The notes under the pieces: generated by a model | Databases searched by the model: none | What the model was told of the DNA's origin: nothing | Seen by the model: only the letters and a program-made list of their open reading frames with translations | Shown here: positions 49,034-61,707 of the stretch, piece after piece | Position numbering within the stretch: position 1 is the first letter of the stretch | Layout of the letters: each line of letters opens with the position of its first letter | Made by a program: the position numbers and the translations under genes | Assembly: GCA_026027325.1 (NCBI GenBank) | Contig: JAMSLZ010000006.1 | Span: forward strand, 248,001-312,000 | Length of the DNA: 64,000 nt | Direction of reading: 5' to 3' | Source: Actinomucor elegans | Lineage: Eukaryota > Mucoromycota > Mucoromycetes > Mucorales > Mucoraceae

Positions 49034-51501
49034 CTATAAATCATCAAAAATATCATCGTCATCCTCCTCCTCTTCTTTTTCTTCATCATTTTTCTTAACA
49101 GTGCATGCTTGAGTGTAATAAGACTTCATCAAGTCTTGGTATTTTTGGGTTTTGATGAACCGAGGTACAGAATCTTGAGCCATAATGCGGCAAACATGCG
49201 TATTTGCCTGATTATACAAGTGCAAAATCTTGAACAAACATGTTTGAGGACTGTCTTTGACAGCGTCACGAATAGATAAAAGCATAGATCCATTGACAGA
49301 AGCACTGCGTCCCTCCTTGCCTTTCCTTTTTCTACGAGTATACGACATGGTAGTGGAAGAAAGGATGCCATGAGAAGAGACGGAAATAGAGCCAAATGGT
49401 ACATTTGAAGCATCGGCAATCACAGCTTGTTTCTTTTTGTGTTTCATTTCTTGAGAGTCTTTGGACGAAACTGTAGCAGCTGTTGCTGATTTTGTTGACA
49501 CCGTCGATTCTTCATCGCTACTACCATCAGAGTGTATCGTACTTGTAAAGGTAGCTTGCATGTATTGTACTATATCATAACGTAGCCCATGGTCGATATT
49601 AAGTTCGCTAGGTGCATTTTCGGGACAAAAGTAATTGTTATAGATGGCGCAACAATGGATCAGTAAAGAGTTACAAAGCTCAGTGGACATTTGGATTGAT
49701 TCTGGTGTTAAAGGTATATCATCATCGGTTGCTACATAGCCCATTTTTTTAATGAGCGCGTTGTAGTCTACCCAGAAGTTGATATTTTCTTCACAGAAGC
49801 ATGACTTCAAGAACTGACGGAAGTACATGCGAACAAGAGGGTCTTCTAGAATACTCTGGAGCTTGGCTATTTGTGAATTGGGCTGGCTGTGTTGAAGATG
49901 ATGCTGCTGGTGTTGATCAGCAATAAAATCTGAAAGCTGAGAATCTGAATCATGACTATGTCTACGGGTATGATTTGATATATTGAGATGTTCCATTTTC
50001 TCGTCTAAACTTGGTTTGCGTGTTACTACTGCTTGCTGCAAACTTGATTCATTATTAAGAGAGTACGAAGAGTTTGTAATTATAGTAGTAGGTGGAGCAC
50101 CGACTGTTGTGGCAGCAGATGAACTAGTTGAACCGGCAGAAGAAAATCCAAAATCACAAGCGCCGGCTTCCAATACCATGGAGTCATTTGATGAAGCTAT
50201 TTCCTCAGTAACTGAAGAAGTTTGTGCGACATTTGTTTTACGTTTGGTGATGATAGCTTTTGGAATGACAGAAGTTGAATCGGCAAGACTTGTGATAGCA
50301 GTAGTAGGCAATAGTCTGCTGGCATATTCTTCTTTTTTCAGCTTACAGACAGTAGAAGATTTGCCATTGCTGTTATTGGTTCGAATGCTACTACCACTAC
50401 TACTGGTAGTTGTAGTAGTCGAGCTTTGAGTTCTTGATCTAGTAGCCGGACATGGTAAAACATGATGATGAGGTGTTGCGACATGAAGATGAGAATCGAG
50501 AATCTGTCTACCTTTATCAGTCAAGTAGTATTGAGTTCTTCTACCTGCTTTAAATAAGATAGTATTATCTTTCTTGCTTAATTCTCGATCTGACTTGTCT
50601 AGCACCTGCAATATCCAGCCATATTGTACAAATTCAGCAGCAATCATATCTGCTTCTTCTTTAGAAACGACACTCGTGTATTCACTAATCCACTCAAAGC
50701 ATTGATAGCCGTAGAAAGTGTCTTTATATTCTATTACAGTATCGTTGTTTACGCCTATACCGTAACGAGAACTTTGTAAACGCCCCTGCATTCTTATTCT
50801 TCTAATAATATCTATTTTTACCTCCAATATCATCAATCATCAAGCTTTCAGTGGGGAGCCACTGCATCATGGTCCTAAAAGCCTCCATCATGTTCGGCCT
50901 GGAAAAAGATATTTGATCATCATCAAGCAATCGCTCAAATTGAACGATTTGAAACTGATGAATATGAGCCAAAGATGCGTGCATATGTTTGATAGGTACT
51001 CGTGCACGGTGACTAAAGTCTTGTATCATGAATTTACCCTTAGGTGTCGGAGACCAGATGCCACGGTCTTTCATTGTTCTATTCTGCGGATCGGTTGCAT
51101 TTTCTGCCAACCTAGCATTTAGAAAATGCTGGCCCAACGTTTTTGCCATTGCTCGCGACATACTAAAGGTAGTTGTAGTGCGGGTCAACAATGGATTGCT
51201 TGGGTCAAGCGGGTTTGGCGTGGATACTAAGTGTGTAAACTCGAGTTTGCCGAGACTTTCGACCGCTTCATCCGTAGTAAATGTTGAGTGATAGGTTCGA
51301 AACAAAGAGCGGTGATCTGTAAGAGGTTGTTGAATCAAAAGTGCCGAGTATATATCATAGAGGTCCTATCAGACAACTTGGTGTTACGTTTACTCAGGGC
51401 ATCACGCCATATTTCTTGCTCTTTACCTTTGCATACGGTCGACCTTTGGAATTAACACGCATCATGGTGGTGTAGGTTGACATTGAAGCGGAATTTGGCA
51501 T
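49034..51501 (-). CDS. DEP-RGS regulator of G-protein signalling (Sst2/FlbA type)
   Basis: GTPase-activating protein for heterotrimeric G-alpha subunits, dampening receptor signals at the plasma membrane. The ATG at 51501 (MPNSASMSTYTTMMRVNSKG) splices to DLYDIYSALLIQQPL, and a 36-nt intron (phase 1, near 50820-50785) joins MIDDIGG to RLQSSRYGIGV. Two DEP-like regions: one at 51330-50830 (DHRSLFRTYHSTFTTDEAVE, TPKGKFMIQDFSHRARVP) and one at 50740-50500 (FYGYQCFEWISEYTSVVSKE, YYLTDKGRQIL). A Ser/Thr/His-rich linker of about 190 residues follows. The RGS box opens at LQSILEDPLVRMYFRQFLKS with CFCEENINFWVDYNAL. It is split by an insertion of about 100 residues (GSSDEESTVSTKSATAA...) before PQTCLFKILHLYNQANTHVC and VPRFIKTQKYQDLMKSYY. 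It ends in an acidic tail (EKEEEEDDDDIFDDL). About 790 residues. Confidence 0.9.
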
Positions 51502-54500
51502 TGCGATTAATGAAAAAGTTTGAAACAAGAGATAAGAACAGTATAAACTCTCTCGTTTTGTTCTGTTCGCAATAACAAACAACTATGAAGGCCGTTTGTG
51601 TTACACGTCATTCGATGAACCTTTACGACGCGCTTCCCTTAATAAGATGCTTCCAATGCTTCCAGTGCTTCCTGTGTTCAATTGGGATTATCTCAGATCC
51701 AGTTTTAAGCACACAAAAAATCTCATTGTGTAAATCTAGATAGGGAGCCCCTCAACAGGGCCCTCTTTTGAAGGGATATTACTATCTACACAACTGCTTA
51801 GGTTCAATAGAAATGTATATGTAATGTTGAATAATCTTAATAATTTTCGACCTATCCACAAAAACCAGTCCCGTTCCAGACTTTAGGTAATTTGATTGAA
51901 TCAACAACTGATCGAAATAGGCACTAACCTCGTGAAATTCGGGCTAAATCATAAAAAGGGGACATAATATTATCGGTTTTTTTAGCTTTTTTTTTCGTTT
52001 TCATATACCATATCAAAGTGCTCTATCATCGCTCGATCTTGGGCTATCGCTGTATGTCATCTGTCCTTCTAAAAACACGGTTAATTGAGCCAGTTTGGCA
52101 ACTTGACTGCGATCTAGAAGGATTAAGATAATTATACAACTCTTATTAGTAGACAGCAGCGCGTGACGCTCTCAATAGAGACCAGACCTCGGAACAAAGT
52201 AGAAATCGAGGCTATATACATGCGTACGCCTTTTACTCAACCTGGGGCTCGTCTCGAGTTTAAATCGCCTGTGATTTACTTGTGTTCGATATTGGATTGG
52301 ACATGCTGATTCTCCTAGAGAAATATTACATTCTATCTCCTTGGAAATAGTTGAGGGCTAAGCCTTCTTGACAAGCTTCTGAGAGGTTCTTGGAGTACAA
52401 CGTTACTGCAACCATTGTCGAATTGACATACAGAACTTATTAATATAAACTTATTACAGTAACCACGGGAACATACATATCACGACATCAAAACCTGTAT
52501 CTATCTATTCGCTTTGACAACTCTATTTTTGTCGATGAATGCCTATATTTCTTCAAAGGGAACACCTTAAGCCGCTGCTGCTAGCTATGCATCACTCTTC
52601 CAGCCAATGCTTCAAATGCTTTTGGTCTGTCTCCTCTGACCCGTCGCCACCAACAACCCCATATTACAGTAATTTAGATGTACGCTTCTGCTTTCTATCT
52701 TTGGTTTAGAGTATGTTTGCCAACTGATATTACCATTTATGAATACTTGCGTTGTTTAGTTTCTGATGATAGTAGCTGTCCAAGGCTTAGTTTCTAGACC
52801 TTGTCGGTATTCTCCTGTAAATCAGCCATCATGTAATTGGTTTGATATCTTGCTTTTCGCCAATTCTGTTGGAAAACAGCCGCTGAATAACTAGCTAACA
52901 AAGCCTGTCTATTGACCTCACAGTAGGTGTAGTAGCATAACCAAAGTTCTTGTAGTTATTTGATTGCATACCCCATGTGAAAAGTAATATATTAAAAGTT
53001 TTAACATTCTCTCTTCTTTTGTGCGCCATCAACACAAAAATATAGTTAGTTTTCTATAGCCTATTTCAAAACTCTAAATGGGGGGTCGGTCTCTCATTAC
53101 AGTTGTTGAATTTTTTTAAACAACTTCACTGGTGCTTTGCCTTTGATAAATACCCTTAAATCACAAAATTAAGTCTACATCAACAATGCATAAAGACAAA
53201 AAACTCGATTTAGCAGACACTCGATAGAGAAAAACAGGCTTTATTTAATGACAGTAATTTAATAACTATATTTCATAATATGACTACTGGATTATAAGGC
53301 ATGCAAATTATATGGCTGGAAAGAGTGTGTTCTTTTTTTTATAGACGACCTGTTAATTAAAGCTTGATTTTATTCTATAGTTGATGTACATATGGTTGTG
53401 TAACCAAAGCCCTACAATGAGGGCTAAACTTTCGGCCTACTTCAACAGCAAGGACCAAGTTGCGGGTAAAAAAGTTTCAACAATATACATAGTGGAGAGC
53501 CGTTAAATCTACTTCTTTCTTTGACTGCTTCCATGTAGTTTTAATATGTATTATATGACGATGAACTCTTTATAGAGAGAGGTACCAAACTAGAGTTGTG
53601 ATCCTATATGAAGTGCATGTATTTTCCAGTCAATCATTGGTGTATTATATCAACAACATTTTAGTGAAATAATAGTTCTAGTAGATGTAAATATCCCTTT
53701 TGAAAATGTACAAGCAACCAAGTACAGCATGAAAACGAAGTTAGTTGAAGTTGAAAATGGACAAATTTCAAGAAAACAAAGTGTATTTTTAGACCCAATT
53801 TTCAACATATAGATTCTTTTTAAAGCATGTTGATAGCATTTTCGAGGCCTAGCCTATTACTGTCTAAGTTCAAAGTAATCTAGGGCATATGAATACACTT
53901 TTGGATTTTTTTTCCATTTGGGAAACCGCACAAGTGATGGATGTTTGTCCAAAAATTGGTAAAACTGATTTTTTTTTATCAAGAAAACTTTTAAGAATTT
54001 AAAAGAAATAGTACAATATGCTCTTCACATTATTTGATATATAGTTTGCTTTTGTGCTAGTTTTGTTAATACTCTCTTTGAATAATATACTCCAAATATG
54101 TAAAAAGTATTATAGCAGGCTTTGTCTAAAAATTTAATTGCGTATGAAATAATGCAAAAACATGTGATTACATTACTTTAAATTCATTCGTTAAGTTCGC
54201 TTGACAAAAAGTTGATTTTTTTTAACGTTTTATGTGTTCATATTTCGAGTAGTTTACAAGATAAAATACTCATAAGCAATATTTTTATATACTCCTGGCC
54301 ATATCCATTAAACTGACAGTATGAAGTGACCATGTCTCAAAAGTACTTTATGCTTCAAAAAGCAAATTTAGAAAATTTGGATCTATGGGTATTTCCCGCA
54401 CCATTTTAAACATCTTAACATGTTTTCGTTTAATATCGCTTTTAATAAACATTATACAGAGACCGTATTTATATACCCGCTAGCACTTTCGCTCAATTAA

Positions 54501-54814
54501 AGCACAATCAATACAGTATGTTTGTCGATAATTAGCTGTAAAGTATTATATGTATTAAGTACAATTTAAGCTCAATGGTCTATTGATCTCTCAACTGATC
54601 TCGAGTAAATACCCCCTTTAACTACTACTCCATACTCTGAATGAACCACTTCCTTTGCTAAGCCTTTTATTTGATTACTATTAAATCCACATATGCCATA
54701 TTAACCCTAGATGGCTCGAGAAATTGAGAGCTGTTGCAGCTGCTGCAATGGTTTTTACTAATATTTTTAATTTTTATTTGCGATTTTCTAGATATAGAGC
54801 TCCGTTATAGATCA
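51502..54814. other. Large spacer, no gene supported
   Basis: 3.3 kb lacking any frame worth calling. It contains a 9-base tandem repeat (51647-51673: ATGCTTCCA twice, then GTGCTTCCT) about 150 bases upstream of the RGS start, and dispersed-repeat material from about 54420 to 54660. Confidence 0.45.
54580..54660 (+). repeat. Dispersed intergenic repeat, copy 14 (head plus core)
   Basis: Forward: GTCTATTGATCTCTCAACTG, then ATCTCGAGTAAATACCCCCT and CTCTGAATGAACCACTTCC. A further partial copy (TTTCGTTTAATATCGCTTTT) lies near 54424. Confidence 0.6.
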
Positions 54815-55892
54815 CTAAACCTGTATAAATTTTGACAACACCACATCCACCAACGAAGGTTTTTTCAAAGGGCCCCATGTCACAGTCCAAGTCTCGCCGT
54901 GCTGAAAAGTGTCTATACTCGTCCAATGCATAAAAATAGGGTTCTTATTCAACGCAACCTTTCTTCCTGAAGCCGTAGTGATGCTAGTTACTCTTCGTGT
55001 CCGAAAACTAGCCAAAGATTCAATTTTTTTGGCTACGGACTTACCCGTCTCCTCAGGCTCAATTGTAATCCAAACACGATAATCATCAGTTATGCATTTT
55101 ACAGTTATCTGACGCACACTTTTATCTTTTTCTATGGTAGATTTAATAGCTTGCCCAAAATGCATAGTACGATATCGTATGATACATACCATTTTGAATT
55201 CCTGTTGATAAGTTTTGAAATGTGGGAGAGCTTTGTGAACCTTCTGTAGAAAGATCTGAGCAATGATAGCCTTCTTTGGCTGGGCTTTCAGCAGAGTCAT
55301 CAATGTGCTCTTCAGTATTTGGTGATTCTGTTGGAGAATGTACGTAATAATCATTCGTAGACGATAAAGGAAGTCTGGGTTGGTGATCCATCCAATGTGT
55401 TGTATAGGGGTAATCTTCTTTGCTATAGTGTTCTGAAGATACAGCAAAAGGTAATGCTTTTTGATGATATTGCTGATAGTCATCAAAGCGCCTGTCCTCA
55501 TAATAAGAATTCGATGCCTCGCTTAATGGAGACAACCAAACCATACTGTGATACTGAGAAAAATGTGAATCATAGTATGGATCGCTCTGTGTTGGTGTCA
55601 TAGGTATAGGCGGCAGTTGTTTTCTTTTGCTTTTTATTTGAGGTATCATTGACGAGCTTGTTATATGTGGTGGTTCTTGAGGTAAACATTTAATAGTAGT
55701 CGTGCTGTTTCTCATGTTTTGGCATTGTAGAAGAGTAGTTGATAGTTTCCATGTTTCTTTATGAATTGTAGAAGCTGCTTTATCTTCCGTTTCTATCAAA
55801 GGAGAATATGATCTCTCAATTGCTTTTGGACTATAATGGAGGGTGGACCCATCATATTCAACTAAAACATGGGTATTATTGCTGCAGTTCAT
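54815..55892 (-). CDS. Unrecognised protein with Tyr/Pro-rich N-half and compact C-terminal domain
   Basis: Exons 55892-55190 and 55149-54815, joined over a 40-nt intron (GTATGT...GCAAG) in phase, give 345 residues. The N-terminal 235 residues are rich in Ser, Tyr, His and Pro (QLPPIPMTPTQSDPYYDSHF, DRRFDDYQQYHQK) and probably disordered. The C-terminal 100 residues look folded: RQITVKCITDDYRVWITIEP, KKIESLASFRTRRVTSITTA, NPIFMHWTSIDTFQHGETWT, then VTWGPLKK. The beta-rich pattern recalls a ubiquitin-like or Ras-association fold, but I cannot assign a family. The start is uncertain: an upstream ATG at 56062 (MYGRPIPPKDKSKQKRAIEY) could be an earlier exon spliced with a longer intron, though only a GAG|TATCAG-type phase-2 donor would fit. 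Confidence 0.6.
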
Positions 55893-56064
55893 TATATGAA
55901 GAAAAAGGCAAAGTTAATATATCTCTAGAGACCCTTTTTAAAATACGTACAAATGAGTCGTCATAGTAAACATTTATCACATGTATGTTATTATAGTTTG
56001 CCTGATACTCAATAGCCCTTTTTTGTTTACTTTTATCCTTTGGCGGAATTGGCCTTCCATACAT

Positions 56065-58271
56065 TTACAATATTTCGACCGGAGGCCAAATTCTCGTTTA
56101 CTTCATTATGTACATTTAGTACTGGCTAGAACATGTATAGTTAAGAAAATCAATCCGTAAGAAAAAACAAACGTTATTCTTCACGTTTTACGAAAAATAG
56201 AATTAGGATTGTATTCAATGTAAGCTTTTCATACAATGATCAATATTAGTTTGTGATTGTAGTTGTTGTAAATACGAAGGTTTCGTACTTCAACCTTGAA
56301 GAAGACTTGGGTCAAGGCAAAGACGAAAGCGATGTCAGTTATTCTGAAATTTATGGACCATTTGCGAGCGTAAAAACAATGGAAAATCTGTCTATTGAGC
56401 GAAGTAGAGTTGAAAATACTCATCGAGAATTTGACCATGTCATTTTGCATGTCTCTAACGCGATTAATTGGAAGTCCGAAAAAAGGCCGTAGGCCTTCGG
56501 ATTGATGGATTCATATAAAATGAGACCAATGGCTTTGACTATCTTTGACTATTGATCATAAACATAAAGCATTTATTCATGAAACGTGCTTAAGCTTCTT
56601 CGATTCACTAAACATCCTAGTGTCTGCGATATCTCCAAAAAAAAAAAAAAATGAAAAGTTATCATGACAACTGCGACAACCAATCTTTACAGTTTGATTT
56701 CTTTTGACACATACACTAAGCGGTTCGTTCCTGCCAACTTCACTCCCTCATCTCCTCTTCTTAGCGATAAAGTGCTCAAATTTTGAATCAAGACTGACCA
56801 ACATTTTCACAAATGATGTACACGCCAGCAAGATTGCCAGTAGGTATGACCTTACTGGACATTAACACGGGACAGTTTATGCTTGTTAATTGTATAGAAA
56901 TGTGCTGTAGTGCATGTAATATGAACTATCTTCGAGAATCATTTCGTATTAGAAAAGGTGTTACTTCCATGACTTTGATCAGAGATAGATTCAAAGAAGC
57001 AAATGGAACTGTTTTATTTCTCAAGAAATTACTGAATATAATTCAAGGAAAAGAGAGAGGCGTCTAACTATATGCTTTATATAAGCTATTCAGAAGACGG
57101 TCTAAATGACCTTAAGCTATAAGGAGGAGGTTGGAACTGCCAATCTGTTAACTATAGTTAATGCACGATTCAGTAATAGATTGATGATCCAGACTTAGCC
57201 TGTCTAGACTATGGGCTATGCCCAACTGTTATTACATATACTTACAGACACTTTATTACAGATGGGCTTCTATAATGCGTCCTTACTGGAAGACACTCGC
57301 TATCATCGTATGTGGCCTATAAAATTCGTTGACAATGACGGTCATGAATTGATTATTGGAACCAAAGCATTTAATATATTGATAATGTCAAACCTGCGCC
57401 TCAATGCACAAAGTGTAGATGCGGAGGAGGTTTACCCATAAATAATAACTCCTATCTTGGACACCAAACCAAAATCAAAAGGAATCAAAATGTACACCAA
57501 CAAATCTGCTTAGAAAGAGGTTTGTAAAAGGGTCAAGAATGAAACGGCATCCTCAATTGATGACTTTGGCTTTCTTAACTACAACAGCTGTGATCTCAAT
57601 ATTACTATGCATCAACCAATTCCCACTGCTGTGCCTTCAATGAGAACATCAATGATACCACTGCGCGACCTTGTATGATTGTTACCCTCGCTGATTGAAA
57701 TAATGGTGGAGATGATTACTGGTTACCGTGCTGGTGCACATCTCTTTCAAAAAAAAAAAAAAAATTGGGTTAGTCATGATAACAAGCTCCAGTAAACTGC
57801 TCCTTCTAAGCTGTCACTCCCTGGTTCCTTACATGGCTGACTATCTGTAATAATCCTTTCTGATAAGCTCCATTACTTGTAGCATGCAAATGTTTTGCCT
57901 TCTTCACCGTCTCATCTCAAGCAAAAACTCCTCGATTGGCTTCCCTTCTTTTCTTCTCATTTCTTTCTTTCTTCAGGGGTGTTTTTTTTAGCTTGCATTT
58001 ATTTTTTGACCTGACCCAGGCGAATATGATGAAAAACAAGACATCAAGCATCCAATTGAGTTTTAATTTATTCTTAATAAAATAATGTTTAAACGCATCC
58101 AATGAACACTATACGGGAAAATTGATATACCGATTTTTTTTTATATGTCGGGTCGGCTTCTCTACTATTGTTCAGGCAGGTAATCGACAAAATGTCCAGC
58201 TCTTTTGTGTCGCATATATTTCAGTTTTTTTCTCTATTTCTTTCTTTTTTTTTTTTTTTTACTTTATCAAC
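56065..58271. other. Divergent spacer between the unknown gene and TTC39, with gene-like fragments
   Basis: A plus-strand stretch at 56270-56560 reads VSYFNLEEDLGQGKDESDVS and SEIYGPFASVKTMENLSIER, then runs through stops as AFGLMDSYKMRPMALTIFDY. The composition is protein-like, so this may be a decayed gene. Fragments at 56813-57067 (TLLDINTGQFMLVN, VTSMTLIRDRFKEANGTVLF) and 57211-57441 (MWPIKFVDNDGHELIIGTKA) are similar in quality. No family recognised and no in-phase joins found. Confidence 0.3.
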
Positions 58272-60338
58272 ATGGAAACCAAAGTAAATAAGAGTTTATC
58301 CTTTAACAAGAAGGTAGATAAAAACCCTTCCAAAGGATTTCTGTCAAGAATAGGCAGTCCTTTCACTACCAAGTCTGCACCAGCATCACCTGTGGCTACA
58401 CCTACCCTTGAACAATCGCATTCACAGCTGCTAGACTCGACTGTTTTGACAGAAAAACAGCTCTATAGTGATATTGATCGCGTGCGTACTGCTCTGGATT
58501 ACTTTTTGAACTCGAGCATCAGTGAAGCTGAAGCTATTTTGAAACCACACTATCAAGACTCGATGTACTTTTCGTTGGGCTATTCTGTTATCTTGTTCAT
58601 GAAGTGTGTCATGACCTTTCAACAAGAAGATATACAAACTGCATTGGGAGTGTTGAAGGACACGGTTCATTTGGCAGGAAATTCACGTAAAAAGGACGGC
58701 GGATGGTTTAATAGTGTAACAAGTTGGGTTAAGGGAACTACGGTGGAGGATATCAAAAGCATGACTACCATAGAAAGACATGCAGTAAGTAAACTGGGCT
58801 TTTGTTTGGAAGTGAAACTCATGTTATTTGCTTATGAAAAAGGAATTGGTTTACGCTGAGGCCTATTTATTGAAAGCATTACTCAGCATTATCTACGATG
58901 AAAGCGTTGTATCGTTTCTTCGAGAAAGCTTGAACATCCGTAGTAGTTATAATACTTATATAACATTAGAAAACTATGTGGAATCTGCCCGTCAAGGAGG
59001 AGGACAATTGGATGAACACTTTACCTCGGGTGTTGCATTGGGTGTGGGTTGTTTCAGCATCATCCTATCCATGCTACCTGCCCAAGTGATTAAAGTTGCG
59101 GAGTTTATCGGATTTTCTTCTGACCGAACTCATGGCCTTGAGGTTTTAGCAAATGAAGGTGGCTGGAATGAGAAAGAAGCTGCCAAGGGTAGTTTGGGGA
59201 TTCGTCGGGAGATGTGTGATATGGTTCTCATTGTATATCACATTATTTTATCCAAGCTTATCCCATTATCAGACGTTAACGTGCCTCTTGCCGAGAAGAT
59301 TTTAAACGACTGTTTAGCCAAGTACCCTCGTGGTGTCTTCTTTTTGTATTTCAATGGTCGTCTGATGGTCAGCAAACGATTATTAGCCAAGGCAGAAGAG
59401 CAGTATCAGTTAGCCATTGACACACAGAAGGATTGGAAGCAGCTGCAACATATGTGCTTTTGGGAATTAGGCTTGATCTATATCATGCAGCATAAGTGGC
59501 AAAAAGCATTTGATATATATACAATCCTCCAAAAAGATAGCAACTGGTCCAAAGCAGTCTATACCTACTTGAAGGCAATCACACTGTATATGCTGGCCAA
59601 TGAAACATCAGATACTACAAAAAAAGAAGCCCATATGGAAGAAGTGATAACACTTATGAAACAAGTGACCGAAAAGAAGCAAAAGATTGCTGGAAAGTCC
59701 ATTCCAATGGAAGTAAGTTTCATGATATCCCCAGATTAATACAGGCTTTAACTCTTTTGGTTGATCATTAGAAATTTGTTGCGCGCAAAGCTAGGAAATT
59801 CGAGGCTCAAAACAACTACTTGCTTTTACCCGACCTAGAAATATTGAATGCGTTTACAGCATTCGACTTTGCGCCTGTAAACATACTTGAAGCGGATATG
59901 AAGCGAATTAATGGAGAAATTGATCGATTAGAAGCTATCAAGGACCGTGCTGAGCATTATTACGATGACTTGTGCTTGGCTGAATTCTTAAGAGCCATTG
60001 CCGCTCGTATGCTCGTGGAGCAGGGCTTCAATACGGAATCCATGTATCAACTTCATCAAAAGTCACTGCAGGTTGTATTTGACAATGCAAACAAGGTTGC
60101 ACTTGACCACTACATTTATTACTTCGCTCACTATGAAAACGGGCGCATGTACACATTTAACAAAGACTATGAAAAAGCTGAATCCGAGATTCAAATCGTG
60201 CTCAAGTCGAACGATCGTGGACAATACAGTATTGGAGCTGGGCCTCATGCAAAGAACAAGTACAGTCTCGCAAGTGCGCTAGTGTTTAAGTGTCATAATT
60301 GCATGACTCAAATCAAGTCAGAAGCCAACAAGAAATAG
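58272..60338 (+). CDS. IML2 / TTC39-family tetratricopeptide protein
   Basis: About 650 residues over three exons: introns at about 58783-58829 (HA|ELVYAEAYL) and 59713-59772 (ME|KFVARKARK), both GT-AG and in phase. The ATG at 58272 starts METKVNKSLSFNKKVDKN after a pyrimidine-rich leader. Family blocks in order: LTEKQLYSDIDRVRTALDYF, SEAEAILKPHYQDSMYFSLG, YAEAYLLKALLSIIYDES, LDEHFTSGVALGVGCFSIIL, MLPAQVIKVAEFIGFSSDRT, IRREMCDMVLIVYHIILSKL and KYPRGVFFLYFNGRLMV. TPR helices follow (EEQYQLAIDTQKDWKQLQHM, YYFAHYENGRMYTFNKDYEK). Yeast Iml2 is linked to lipid-droplet and inclusion-body clearance; animal TTC39B affects lipoprotein metabolism. The exact role here is unknown. An AATAAA-like signal lies near 60416. 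Confidence 0.88.
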
Positions 60339-61707
60339 AGATTACCATAGACCTATATTTTCTTAGATTTGTACATTCGTTTGTCTGTGTATATCTGTCC
60401 TTTTCGTTATTGTCATAATAAAAAGAAGTCATTCATTTTAATTTAATCTGGTTTGTATAATCGGTCTTCGATATAGTATATGCTTTTTTTTCCCAATGAA
60501 AACTGCCATTATCTCTGGCATTGTTTAAATTAGAATCCTTCGATAACGGACCATTTAATCCTTCTGTAAAGTATATTCATTGTATTAAAAATATTCTAGA
60601 AAATTTATCGAAGCCAGCAGCTCATCCTGAACATGTATTACTCATCAGATGTGGCATTTCACCAAGATTAACCGAGAAATCTGGAAATGATCAATGTTCC
60701 ATGTCAATTTCCAAAGACAATGGTTACCATTCTATAAATTAAAATATAATCGCGGTTTCACAAAAAAACAAGCGCAAATTAGTTATTTAAATGTTTAATT
60801 AAAGTTAACAAATACTAGTTTTTCTTTTTCAATGATATGTATACATATTATAGGGAAGGTAGCGTTTTTTTTTATCAAGCTCTTTTATAAAGATAATTTT
60901 GCTACAGACAACATGGAGAAAGAGGAGGAGGATTATCGTGTTCAATTGCCGCCATCCAATAGAACTAAAGGAGATGATGGATGATTTCTAGGTCTGGAAA
61001 TTGAACTCATAAATACAGAGAGCGCCAAATGCAAGTTGGCAATTTATAGTTCTAATTAAAGGCATAGAAAGTCCAATGCAATTTCCAATGATGAAAGTTT
61101 TATATAATAACAAATAAAGAACATTGTCCCAGAGGATAAAGGCCTTGTACAGTTGGAATACTTTAATATCTCGCTAAACCAATATATATTCTGTATATAT
61201 TCTTCTATTATAAAGAGCTAATTACATTCTATATACTGACCTAAAGTCAAAGCCTTGGCTCGGCTGGCTGCAGAGTGAGATAAGGTTAAATCAAATCGAG
61301 ACTTTTGTCAAAAATACACTCGGCCAACGACGAGGAGGAGTTCGAGATCACCCGTTTAAGTCGCGACAGCCAATGAAGATCGATATAGAAGGTAGTACTG
61401 ATTTGTTGTAGGTGATTTCTATTCGATGTAGCAAATGATGGTAACCAAGTTGGATGGCGCCTATATACCCAAGTATCGCTGTTTTTCGAGCCAATGCGAC
61501 TATTCAAGGGGTGATTGGGCTGGAGTAATGATTGATATAAACAGTTGTAAGCTTGCAATTCGTAGTACGCGTACAAGACCCATTCGATAGATCGGCCAAT
61601 TATAGTAGATCCAAGTGCCTTGTTTTGGCAATTATTATTTCTATTGTGGCGACGGGACCATCGTTTTGTCTTTCTTTCTTATTCACATTACTTTATATCA
61701 GGTTCAA
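60339..61707. other. Spacer between TTC39 and the glycosyltransferase-like gene
   Basis: 1.37 kb with one dispersed repeat (60612-60684). The minus frame at 61286-61576 (NSRIGSKNSDTWVYRRHPTW...) has no family and is not called. Confidence 0.4.
60612..60684 (-). repeat. Dispersed intergenic repeat, copy 15
   Basis: Reverse and well preserved: AGCCAGCAGCTCATCCTGAA, then CATGTATTACTCATCAGATG and TGGCATTTCACCAAGATTAA, ending CCGAGAAATC. Confidence 0.65.

Noticed and set aside
49983..50429. 148-residue plus-strand frame opposite the RGS gene
   Set aside because: Its Val/Leu/Ser richness mirrors the Ser/Thr-codon linker on the real strand; no domain.
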